Shown in pieces: positions 8,060 through 15,301 of a stretch of 17,268 nucleotides of DNA. This stretch comes from Campylobacterales bacterium (GTDB lineage Bacteria; Campylobacterota; Campylobacteria; Campylobacterales; JACAEZ01). Each line of letters opens with the position of its first letter. Positions within the stretch are counted from its first letter, which is position 1. The stretch spans positions 1-17,268 of the forward strand of contig JACAEZ010000006.1 of the NCBI GenBank assembly GCA_013388565.1, written 5' to 3'. Position numbers and translations under genes: made by a program. The notes beneath the pieces were generated by a model. The model was not told where the DNA came from. It saw only the letters and a program-made list of their open reading frames with translations, and searched no databases.

Positions 8060-9228
8060 TTTTTACCGTTTTTAATCATGGTTTTGCTAATTGATAAAAC
8101 CATACCAATACCAAAAGCTAAAGCCCAAAGAGAGCTACCACCATAACTCAAAAATGGAACCGCTATCCCTTTAACTGGTGTCAATCCTGAAATACCAAAT
8201 GAATTTATCAAAAATGAGAATGATATAAGCAGTGCCACACCCAAACAAAATAGAAAATAGACTTGATTTTGACTCCTATTTGCTATTTGGAATATTCTAA
8301 AAATTATAAAAAACATTGTCACTGTTACAAATAAAAGCCCAATAATTCCTGTCTCTTCAGCAATACCTGCTAATACAAAGTCTGTATGAACTTCACTTAA
8401 AAACCCTAGTTTAAATATACCATTTCCAACACCTGTACCAATAATTCCACCATTATATATGGCATTTAATGAGTGTGAAATTTGGTAAGGTTCTGGTGCA
8501 TCTTGAATTCGCAAATGTACAGCAACTGCTTCTGGAAATAGTGAAAGTACAAAATTTTGGATACTGCCCCACCAACTTTTTACCCTTAATATCCTATGTT
8601 CACTTGTTATAATAATAATCAAAGCTGCGAAAATTGCACTAATTATCAAAGAACCAAACAGTTTTATACTACTTCCAGCACTAAATAACATGATTGTCAA
8701 AGTCAAAGCTATTAAAACAATCTGTCCTAAGTCATTTTGCATAACAGCTATAAGAAGAATAACTATAAAAAACACGAATGCATAAGGAAGTATCAATTTA
8801 ACCTCTTCAAGCATTGTAATTTTTTTATTCAATGAAAATTTTCTTGAAAAGCTAAAAGCCAAAAAGAATATAAACCCTATTTTGAAAAACTCAACTGGTG
8901 CAATCGAAAGAGGTCCTAATCTTATCCATCTTTTTGCCCCACCAGCACTTGTAGCAAAACTTTCTGGTAAAAATGGCATAATAATCATACCCAATAATCC
9001 AAATGTCAAAAGCATAAATCCAACTTTTTTAATCATCTTATCAGGGTTTTGGATAGCTAAAATCCAAATAATACAAATAGCCAAAATACCAGCAAAAAGT
9101 TGTCTAATAAAAAAGTGATACCACTCATAATTTAAACTCAAAACAGAAAATGTTGAAAGTGAATATGATGATATTACACCTATCGTAATCAGTAATGAAA
9201 CAGCAAAAAATAGATACTTATCAACCAT
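8056..9228 (-). CDS. ftsW: FtsW/RodA/SpoVE-family peptidoglycan glycosyltransferase, FtsW-like
   Basis: SEDS-family septal glycan polymerase of 390 residues with about ten membrane segments, acting with a class B PBP at the division site. Conserved elements are visible: GGAKRWIRLGPLSIAPVEFFK (start at 96), QNDLG (164-168), GGIIGTGVGNG (260-270), HTDFVLAGIAEETG (281-294) and KGIAVPFLSYGGSSL (353-367). These fit FtsW better than RodA, which also belongs to this family. The ATG at 9228 follows the stop of the small flagellar-like gene by 8 bases. Its place in front of a transporter and a secretion cluster, rather than in a mur cluster, is notable but not rare in Campylobacterota. Confidence 0.9.
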   Translation of the reverse strand: MVDKYLFFAVSLLITIGVISSYSLSTFSVLSLNYEWYHFFIRQLFAGILAICIIWILAIQNPDKMIKKVGFMLLTFGLLGMIIMPFLPESFATSAGGAKRWIRLGPLSIAPVEFFKIGFIFFLAFSFSRKFSLNKKITMLEEVKLILPYAFVFFIVILLIAVMQNDLGQIVLIALTLTIMLFSAGSSIKLFGSLIISAIFAALIIIITSEHRILRVKSWWGSIQNFVLSLFPEAVAVHLRIQDAPEPYQISHSLNAIYNGGIIGTGVGNGIFKLGFLSEVHTDFVLAGIAEETGIIGLLFVTVTMFFIIFRIFQIANRSQNQVYFLFCLGVALLISFSFLINSFGISGLTPVKGIAVPFLSYGGSSLWALAFGIGMVLSISKTMIKNGKN

Positions 9229-9236
9229 TTTTAATT

Positions 9237-9443
9237 TTATGCTTTTATATCAAGTATAGTTTTTGTCATCTCATCTTGTGTTTGAATTGATTTTATATTT
9301 GCTTTTACATCTTTTTCAATCTCAATTTCAGCAGTTACATTTTTAACCAAATCAACACCACTATCAAAAAGATTGTTTCTCTCTTTTGCTACATTATTAA
9401 AATTGTTAAAACTTGAAGTTAATGAATTTATATTGTTAATCAT
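9237..9443 (-). CDS. Small protein resembling the C-terminal helix of flagellar rod/hook proteins
   Basis: A 68-residue soluble protein with a good ribosome site (AAGGA) in front of its ATG. The first 25 residues are Asn/Ser-rich (NINSLTSSFNNFNN). The second half (VKNVTAEIEIEKDVKANIKSI..TKTILDIKA) follows the pattern of the C-terminal coiled-coil helix of FlgB/C/E/G proteins, in which a helical stretch with KANxKxIxTxDEM precedes a final leucine/isoleucine-rich end. Short stand-alone proteins of this type exist in Campylobacterota, but their role is not established. It could be a rod/hook accessory protein, an export-competent fragment or an unrelated helical protein. No signal peptide or membrane segment is seen. 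Confidence 0.6.
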   Translation of the reverse strand: MINNINSLTSSFNNFNNVAKERNNLFDSGVDLVKNVTAEIEIEKDVKANIKSIQTQDEMTKTILDIKA

Positions 9444-9473
9444 GAGGTTATTCCTTTTTGTTTATATAATGTT

Positions 9474-9875
9474 TTACAAAATTTCTATTTCAAGATTTGT
9501 AAATTTTTGAAGATTTTTGAAATCGCTATCAAAAGTAATAATTTTTGAACAATATTTTTCAGCTGTTTTTAGATGTATAACATCATTTATATTTTTGCAA
9601 AATTTAATTTCTTCACATAATAAATAAGACTCTTTTACTAACTTTTTGTCAATCGAGCCTTGTATATATTTAGAAAAATATTTAACCCTTTCTTCACTAA
9701 CATCTAACATCTTTATTTTAGATAGAACAAAAATGAATTCACTAAAAACTAAAGGAGATATAAAAAATCTATCTTCAGCTATAGCTTTTTCAACAATTTC
9801 CATTGACCGTTTTTGTCTATCTTCAATTTGATTAATAGAAAAATAGATAAGCATGTTTGTATCAAAAAATATCAC
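9474..9875 (-). CDS. vapC: PIN-domain ribonuclease toxin (VapC-like)
   Basis: PIN-domain protein of 133 residues, normal length for VapC toxins, which cleave RNA using a metal held by acidic residues. The expected acids are all present: D5 in FFDTN, E46 in FSEF, D98 in INDVIH and D116/D118 in TFDSDF. It overlaps the upstream 80-residue gene by 14 bases, the usual antitoxin-toxin arrangement. The toxin appears intact. Target RNA is unknown. The pair sits directly downstream of lon, whose product degrades antitoxins in several bacteria. Confidence 0.88.
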   Translation of the reverse strand: MIFFDTNMLIYFSINQIEDRQKRSMEIVEKAIAEDRFFISPLVFSEFIFVLSKIKMLDVSEERVKYFSKYIQGSIDKKLVKESYLLCEEIKFCKNINDVIHLKTAEKYCSKIITFDSDFKNLQKFTNLEIEIL

Positions 9876-10104
9876 TGTTCATGTCCTCATCAAGCTTTGT
9901 TAAATCTAAATCACTTTCAAATTTAGGAATATTTTTACTTAACTTTCTAAACTCTTCAACCAACTTATCTGTTGATTTTTTTCTTTTTTTACTCTTTTTT
10001 TCTTCAATCTCAAAAACCAAAACTTCAACACTTTTATTTATGTACTCTTTTGGAATTTGTATTTGAATATAGTCATGACTTGGTCTTATTATCTCTCGTA
10101 CCAT
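9862..10104 (-). CDS. Antitoxin of the VapBC-like pair
   Basis: An 80-residue, highly charged protein whose size and position identify it as the antitoxin of the downstream PIN toxin. The N-terminus (VREIIRPSHDYIQIQIPKEY) has a short beta-like segment followed by PKEYINKSVEVLVFEI, which resembles the AbrB/SpoVT-like or similar DNA-binding start of many antitoxins. A lysine-rich stretch (about 36-44) leads to an acidic C-terminal tail that would wrap the toxin. A strong AAGGAG ribosome site lies inside the last codons of lon, so expression is tied to lon transcription. The exact antitoxin family is not clear. Confidence 0.72.
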   Translation of the reverse strand: MVREIIRPSHDYIQIQIPKEYINKSVEVLVFEIEEKKSKKRKKSTDKLVEEFRKLSKNIPKFESDLDLTKLDEDMNSDIF

Positions 10105-10108
10105 AAAA

Positions 10109-12529
10109 CTACTCCTTTATCAAAGCTCTATTTAACACCTCGTCAATAGTTGAAACAGCGATAATTTCGAGATTTTGTTTTACCTCTTCTGGAATATCAT
10201 CTAAATCTCTTTCAAAATTTTTCTTAGGAATTAATACTTGTTTGATTTTTGCTTTATATGCAGCTATTAGTTTCTCTTTTAGCCCACCTATTGGTAACAC
10301 TTTTCCTGTAAGTGTAATCTCACCTGTCATGGCAACATCAGCTTTTACTTTTTGGTTTGACAAAATCGAAGCTATACATGTAGCCATCGTAATTCCAGCA
10401 CTAGGTCCATCTTTTGGAGTTGCACCTTCTGGTACATGGATATGCAAATCATATCTTTTATATATCTCACTTGCTTGTAGAGTTGTGTTTTCACTCTCCT
10501 CTTTTGCATTTTTTGGGATTAACTTTTCATCTATTTTTAGCTTATTCTCATCAATCAAAACCTTTACAACACTGTAAGCTATTTTTGAAGACTCTTTCAT
10601 AACGTCACCCAAACTTCCAGTTATTTGCACAACACCTTTGCCTTGGATTTTCACACTCTCTACTTTCAGCACATCACCACCGACAGATGTCCAAGCTAAG
10701 CCATTTACAACACCTACAACACTCTCTTTATCAATCTCATCAATTTCAAAAACCATCTTGTCTAAAAACTCTTTATAATTTTTCAACGAGATATTTATCT
10801 TTTTAGTTTCACTATTTTGCACTATCTGTTTTGCACATTTTCTAAAAACTTTTGCGATTTGTCGTCGAAGATTTCTAACACCAGCTTCTCTTGTATATTT
10901 TTCAATAACCTCTTTTAAGGCATCATCAGAGATTTTTATCTCCTCTTTTGTGAGTCCATGTCGCTTTAACTCTTGTGGAATTAGATACTTTTTGGCGATT
11001 TGAAACTTCTCTTGTGGAGTGTATGAGCTTACCATGATAATCTCCATTCTATCTCTAAGAGGTGTTGGAATAGAGCTAATATCGTTAGCAGTAGCTATAA
11101 AAATCACTTTGCTCAAATCAATATTAAAATTTACATAGTGGTCTCTAAATTTTTCATTTTGTTCAGGGTCAAGTATCTCTAAAAGTGCAGCCGTTGGGTC
11201 ACCTCTAAAACTTCTACCAACCTTATCTATCTCATCTAACACAACAACAGGGTTCATCTCTTTAGCATCTATAAGCCCTTGAATAATTCTCCCAGGCATT
11301 GCACCAATATAAGTTCTTCTATGACCTCTAAGCTCATTTACATCTTCAAGCCCACCAAGAGCAATTCTTACAAGTGACCTTTTTAAAGCTGTAGCGATAG
11401 AGTTTGCTAGTGAAGTCTTACCAACTCCTGGAGGTCCTGCAAAACACAAAATCGTACCTCTATCAGATTAATCAGATTTTCCTCTTAAATTTAAAAGCTC
11501 TCTTACTGCAAAAAATTCTACAATTCTCTCTTTTGCCTTTTCTAGTGAATAGTGGTCTTTATCAAGATGTTTTTGAACCTCTAAAATATCAAGTTTTTTA
11601 GTTGAATATTTGCCAAACGGAAGCTCTAAAACCCACTCAATATAGTTTTGAATTAAACTAGCATCTGCACTTTCTGGGTGCATTTTAGACAATCTATCAA
11701 TTTGTTTGGTTATCTCTTTTATCGCATCTTCATCTAAATATTTTTTGATTTTTTCTAGCTTTTTTCGATACTCTTCTATCTCTTCATCTCGTTGATTATC
11801 AATGCCTAACTCGTTTTGTATTTGTTTTAGTTGCTCTTTTAAAAAGTACTCTCGATTTACTTTTTCTATTTTTACATTTACTTTTGAACGAATTTCTTTT
11901 TGAAGTTTGCTAGATTCGATATTTTCAACTATCAAATCAATCAACATAAATAGTCTTAATTCGATATTTTCTTCAATAAATAGTCTGTAAGCTTGTTCTT
12001 TTTTTAGTTTTATGTAGCTTGATATAAGGTCTGCAATTCTATTTGGTTCATCATTTTCATCAATCGCTCTAATCAAATCTGGCGAAAATTGTTGATTTAT
12101 ATTTGAAAGATATTTTATTTTTTCTCTTAAAATATTTAAGATAGCTACCACTTTTGAACTATCATACTGTTTTGTGGTTATTAAATCAACAGTAGCTATT
12201 AAAGGATTTGTATCAACTTCATCAATAATTCTACCTTTTGCCAAACCTTGAAATAAAATTTTTATTCTACCATCAGGAAGTGTTACCTTTCTCATGATAG
12301 TGCCTATAACACCACTATTATATATAGTTTCAAAATCTCTTTGTCCTTCATGCTCCTCTTTTGAAGGTACTATCATGACCGTTTGATTGTGTTCTATGGC
12401 ATAATTTACTGCTTTTATATTTTTATCATCGCTCAAAAAAATAGGCGAAATCATAAATGGGTACAGAAAAAAATCATCTTCTACAATTATAGGTACATTA
12501 GAAGGGAATGAATATTCACTCAACGGCAT
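10109..12529 (-). pseudogene. lon: ATP-dependent protease Lon, interrupted by one in-frame ochre codon
   Basis: One frame of 806 sense-length codons runs from the ATG at 12529 (AAGGAT ribosome site) to the TAG at 10109, broken only by TAA at codon 354 (11470-11468). The parts are the N-terminal substrate domain (about 1-210) and a coiled-coil region (about 210-330), then the AAA module with Walker A GPPGVGKT (365-372) and Walker B VVVLDEID. The protease domain follows with the Ser-Lys dyad S710 (DGPSAG) and K753 (GGLKEK). The total length is normal for Lon. The stop falls in the linker just before Walker A, between two TCTGAT copies. A TTG at 11449 with AGAGG seven bases upstream could in principle restart translation, yielding a protein with AAA and protease parts but no N-domain. 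Either lon is inactive in this strain or the base is wrong. Confidence 0.9.
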
Positions 12530-12538
12530 GTGTATCCT

Positions 12539-13174
12539 TTATTCAAAAATTTCACGAATGAAACTATCTCTAGCCTCTTCATACTGCAAATTTTTAGCCC
12601 AATAAGAGCTGTTTTTGTTTCTATAATATTCAGATGCACTTATCTTATCTCTTCTATCATAGAGTGAAGCTATTTGATAATTTAAATCTATTTTTGCTAA
12701 AACCATTTTTGTAAGCATAGTTTTTACATCTAAAATAAATTGTGAGTTAGGATACTCCATGATAAATCCATTTGCCTCTTCTACACTCTCATCAAGTAAT
12801 TTTTGGTCTCTATATTTATATTTAAATGATAAAAAGTTTGCTTTAATTTTTAAAAACTTTGGATAATCCAAACTCTTTTTATCACCAAATCTTTTTATAT
12901 ACTCATCAAAATAAAAATTTGCTAATAAATACTCTTCATGATTCATGTGAGCTGTTCCTAAAAGTATCATCGCGTCACTTAAAAAAGGGGAATTTATATG
13001 TTCACTTTGAAGTGATGTAAAGTAATTGTCTGCTTGTTCCAAGTCACCTTTTGATGCTTCAAAAACCAATTTTTGGTACCAATATAGTGCTGGTTTGTTA
13101 AATTCTTCATCAACTTTAGATGAACATCCTATTAAAAATAAGGCAAATATGCCAACTGCAAAATATTTCAACAT
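12539..13174 (-). CDS. bamD: Outer-membrane assembly lipoprotein BamD
   Basis: Essential TPR lipoprotein of the BAM complex, which inserts beta-barrel proteins into the outer membrane; 211 residues. The signal peptide ends in a lipobox LIGC with the modified Cys at 17. Several TPR-like helix pairs follow, including KPALYWYQKLVFEASKGDL, FLSDAMILLGTAHMNHEEY and YPNSQFILDVKTMLTKM. It is the first gene of the long minus-strand run, with an AGGA ribosome site and a promoter region shared divergently with fliW. The gap to lon is nine bases. Confidence 0.88.
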   Translation of the reverse strand: MLKYFAVGIFALFLIGCSSKVDEEFNKPALYWYQKLVFEASKGDLEQADNYFTSLQSEHINSPFLSDAMILLGTAHMNHEEYLLANFYFDEYIKRFGDKKSLDYPKFLKIKANFLSFKYKYRDQKLLDESVEEANGFIMEYPNSQFILDVKTMLTKMVLAKIDLNYQIASLYDRRDKISASEYYRNKNSSYWAKNLQYEEARDSFIREIFE

Positions 13175-13202
13175 GTAAAATCCTGTGTTTAAAATTTCGG
13201 AG

Positions 13203-13208
13203 ATTTTA
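13203..13208 (-). promoter_or_regulatory. Candidate -10 box for bamD and the minus-strand operon
   Basis: Read on the minus strand, TAAAAT in the context TTTTAGATAAAAT lies about 29 bases upstream of the bamD start. Campylobacterota sigma70 promoters usually have a clear -10 and no conserved -35, so only this element can be judged. In such AT-rich DNA the match could be chance. Confidence 0.35.
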
Positions 13209-13254
13209 TCTAAAACTTAGTTATTGCACAATAAAATTTTTAACTTTGAGATGT

Positions 13255-13260
13255 TATAAT
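13255..13260 (+). promoter_or_regulatory. -10 box of the fliW-proC promoter
   Basis: A perfect TATAAT preceded by TG one base upstream (TGTTATAAT context), 30 bases before the fliW start. It is followed by a short GGTT..AACC inverted repeat (13261-13270) at the expected transcript start and an AAAAGGA ribosome site (13277-13283). This is the best promoter match in the window. Confidence 0.65.
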
Positions 13261-13289
13261 GGTTAAAACCAAATTAAAAGGATTTTCTT

Positions 13290-13691
13290 ATGCTTTTTGA
13301 TATTGCTATGCCAATTCTTGGCTTTGATGATTTAAAAAAAGTAAAATTAACAAAAATAGATGAGCTTTTTATGAAACTTGATAATGTTGAAAGCGATAAA
13401 CCGTCTTTTACACTTATAAATCCATTTATGCTTAGAGATTATGATATAGAGTTGCCAGATAGTGCAAAACAGATTTTACAATTAGATGAAAATGCAAATG
13501 TTCTTGTATTAAACATCATGATAGTCAATTCTCAAATAGAAAATTCTACAATAAATTTTATAGCTCCATTAGTTTTTAATGTTGATAAAAATCTTGTAGG
13601 ACAAGTCATTCTTGATAGCAATAAATATACAAACTATGGAATTATGGATAGTTTGTCAAATTTTATAAAAACAGATGAAATTTATGAATAA
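13290..13691 (+). CDS. fliW: Flagellar assembly factor FliW
   Basis: A 133-residue cytoplasmic protein, the usual FliW length. FliW binds flagellin and, when flagellin is exported, is freed to antagonise CsrA, so that flagellin translation is matched to export. Conserved features are the ILGFDDLKKVKL start, the FTLINPFMLRDYDIELPD segment with the Asn-Pro-Phe turn, VLNIMIV, and the NFIAPLVFN motif followed by GQVIL. It has its own promoter and an AAAAGGA ribosome site. Its stop overlaps the proC start by 8 bases. Confidence 0.92.
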   Translation: MLFDIAMPILGFDDLKKVKLTKIDELFMKLDNVESDKPSFTLINPFMLRDYDIELPDSAKQILQLDENANVLVLNIMIVNSQIENSTINFIAPLVFNVDKNLVGQVILDSNKYTNYGIMDSLSNFIKTDEIYE

Positions 13692-14451
13692 AATAGTTGT
13701 TGTTGGTTATGGCAAAATGGCAAAAGCCATTTGCGACGGGCTTAGAGATGATTTTGAAATAGAGTTAGTTGGTAGAGATTTACAAAAAGCTAAAAAATTT
13801 AAAGATGAATTGAATTTAGAGTGTAGTATATATGAATTAAAAAACTATGATATATCAGAAAAAATAGTCTTGTTATGTGTAAAACCTTATGCAATTGATG
13901 ATGTTTCAAAAGAGTTGATAGGTCAAGCAAATGTATTAATATCAATTTTGGCTGGAACAAGATTAGAAAAATTAAAATCCAAAATATCTGCAAATTATGT
14001 TATCAGAGCTATGCCAAATGTTGCTGCACAATATAAAAAATCAATAACTACAATCACTGGAGATATATTGGCAAAAGATGTAGCAGTTGAGGTTTTGTCA
14101 AAAATTGGTCAAGTTGTTTGGCTAAATAGCGAAAAAGAGCTTGACATTGCAACAGCACTTGGTGGAAGTGCTCCTGCATTTTTATCAATAGTTGCTGAAA
14201 GTTTGATTGATGGTGGTGTAAAAGAGGGGCTTAAAAGAGATGATGCGACAGTTGTAGTAAATACTTTATTTGAAGGATTTAGCTATCTCCTAAAAGATAT
14301 ACATCCTGCACTTATAAAAGAGTCTGTCATGAGTCCTGGTGGTACGACCGCAGAGGGAGTTTTTTCACTAGAACATGACAAAATCAGGTCTGCTTTCATG
14401 AAAGCAATTCATAAAACAAATCTAAAAGCAAAAGAACTATCTAAAATCTAA
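13684..14451 (+). CDS. proC: Pyrroline-5-carboxylate reductase
   Basis: Last step of proline biosynthesis: NAD(P)H-dependent reduction of pyrroline-5-carboxylate to proline; 255 residues. The Rossmann motif VVGYGKMAKA lies at about residues 5-14, the AMPN signature follows the first domain, and the C-terminal dimer/substrate region has GGSAPAFL and the hallmark SPGGTTAEG. An ATG at 13675 adds three residues; the second ATG (13684) is preferred because it gives the standard MNKIVVVGYG start and a smaller overlap with fliW. It is cotranscribed with fliW and followed by a terminator. Confidence 0.94.
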   Translation: MNKIVVVGYGKMAKAICDGLRDDFEIELVGRDLQKAKKFKDELNLECSIYELKNYDISEKIVLLCVKPYAIDDVSKELIGQANVLISILAGTRLEKLKSKISANYVIRAMPNVAAQYKKSITTITGDILAKDVAVEVLSKIGQVVWLNSEKELDIATALGGSAPAFLSIVAESLIDGGVKEGLKRDDATVVVNTLFEGFSYLLKDIHPALIKESVMSPGGTTAEGVFSLEHDKIRSAFMKAIHKTNLKAKELSKI

Positions 14452-14482
14452 CATCTATATACACTTCGTAAAAAAACTACTT

Positions 14483-14513
14483 AACACAAACTTTTTGAGT
14501 TTGTGTTTCTTTT
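14483..14513 (+). terminator. Rho-independent terminator after proC
   Basis: A perfect 10-base-pair stem (AACACAAACT at 14483-14492 with AGTTTGTGTT at 14498-14507) around a five-base loop, followed by TCTTTTT. It sits 32 bases past the proC stop and before a new promoter region, so it ends the fliW-proC transcript. Confidence 0.82.
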
Positions 14514-14520
14514 TAAATCA

Positions 14521-14595
14521 TCAATCTTTAAATAAATATTAATTTAAGTAATTAAATATTAGTATATTATATAAAATTTATATAAAGGGATGGAA
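14521..14595 (+). promoter_or_regulatory. AT-rich promoter region of the outer-membrane protein/sensor operon
   Basis: Nearly pure A/T sequence with possible -10 boxes TATATT (14563-14568) and TATAAA (14570-14575). Two direct copies of AAATATTA (14534-14541 and 14554-14561) are exactly 20 bases apart. That spacing, two helical turns, would suit a dimeric response regulator, but matches of this kind arise easily in A/T-only DNA. AAAGGG (14584-14589) is the ribosome site for a TTG start at 14596. Confidence 0.45.
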
Positions 14596-15297
14596 TTGAA
14601 AAAAAGTGTTACTACCAATATTAGCCCTATTTGGCTTGGCAAATGGAGATACATTTTCAACATCAAACATACAGTTAATGCATGGTATTGATTTTGATAA
14701 GGTTATAGGAAATCAAGTTGATGATAAGTTTAGTACATTGACTTATGAAAATTTTACTGCTTGGGAGTATGGAGACAACTATTTCTTTGCAGATTTTACT
14801 CATGCTACATTTAAAAATGACAAAAAATATGAGATTTATGCAGAACTTTCTCCTAGATTTAGCATTTCAAAAATATCAAATCAAAATTTGTCTGTTGGAA
14901 TTTTAAAAGATGTATATGTTGCTGGAACAGTAGAACAAGGTGATGGTTTTCAAAATAGACTTGGTGGTTTGAGTGTTGATTTGGATTTGCCATATTTTTC
15001 TATATTTTCAATAACTCAAACAGTTAGAAAAGATTATTTTGATGAAAAAAAGATATGCAAACGACACTTGTTTGGAAAATGCCTTTGAGTATAGAAAATT
15101 TTAATTTTTCATTTGAAGGTTTTGTTGACAAAACTTCACAAGATATAATATATCAGCCTCAAATATTGCTTGATATGGCATGTATTGGCATGAATAAAAA
15201 CAAAGTGTTTGCAGGTGTTGAGTTTTATGGATATAGACATGATGATTTAGATATTGCTGAATTTAAACCACAACTCATGATAAAAGCCGTCTGGTAA
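14596..15297 (+). pseudogene. Tsx/DUF5020-like outer-membrane channel protein, disrupted by two A-run length changes
   Basis: Outer-membrane beta-barrel resembling the nucleoside channel Tsx and DUF5020 proteins, about 233 residues if two one-base changes are undone. The N-terminus reads as a signal peptide (MKKVLLPILALFGLANG) only if the A-run at 14599-14605 is six rather than seven long; the TTG start then has an AAAGGG site at the right distance. Barrel-like strands follow (FTAWEYGDNYFFADFTHATF, SVGILKDVYVAGTVEQG). At 15045-15051 an eighth A would join DYFDEKKDMQTTLVWKMPLSIE, linking to the family-typical W-x-x-P-x-S-I strand and FEGFVD motif. The frame then runs to the TAA at 15297. As read, translation from TTG ends early; a GTG start at 14606 gives a 160-residue fragment without a basic signal-peptide start. 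It is followed four bases later by the sensor gene. Confidence 0.75.
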
Positions 15298-15301
15298 AAA
15301 C

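Noticed and set aside
1450..11470. Reassignment of stop codons to explain the interruptions
   Set aside because: One interruption is TAG and the other TAA, while lon itself ends in TAG and many genes here end in TAA or TGA. All three act as normal stops.
13261..13270. GGTT..AACC as an operator before fliW
   Set aside because: The arms are only four bases and may be chance in AT-rich DNA.
13675..13684. ATG at 13675 as the proC start
   Set aside because: It adds three residues before the standard MNKIVVVGYG start and increases overlap with fliW; kept only as an alternative.
14606..15088. A complete 160-residue outer-membrane protein starting at GTG 14606
   Set aside because: The start lacks basic residues and a well-spaced ribosome site, and the family-typical last strands lie in another frame after 15051; a disrupted longer gene fits better.
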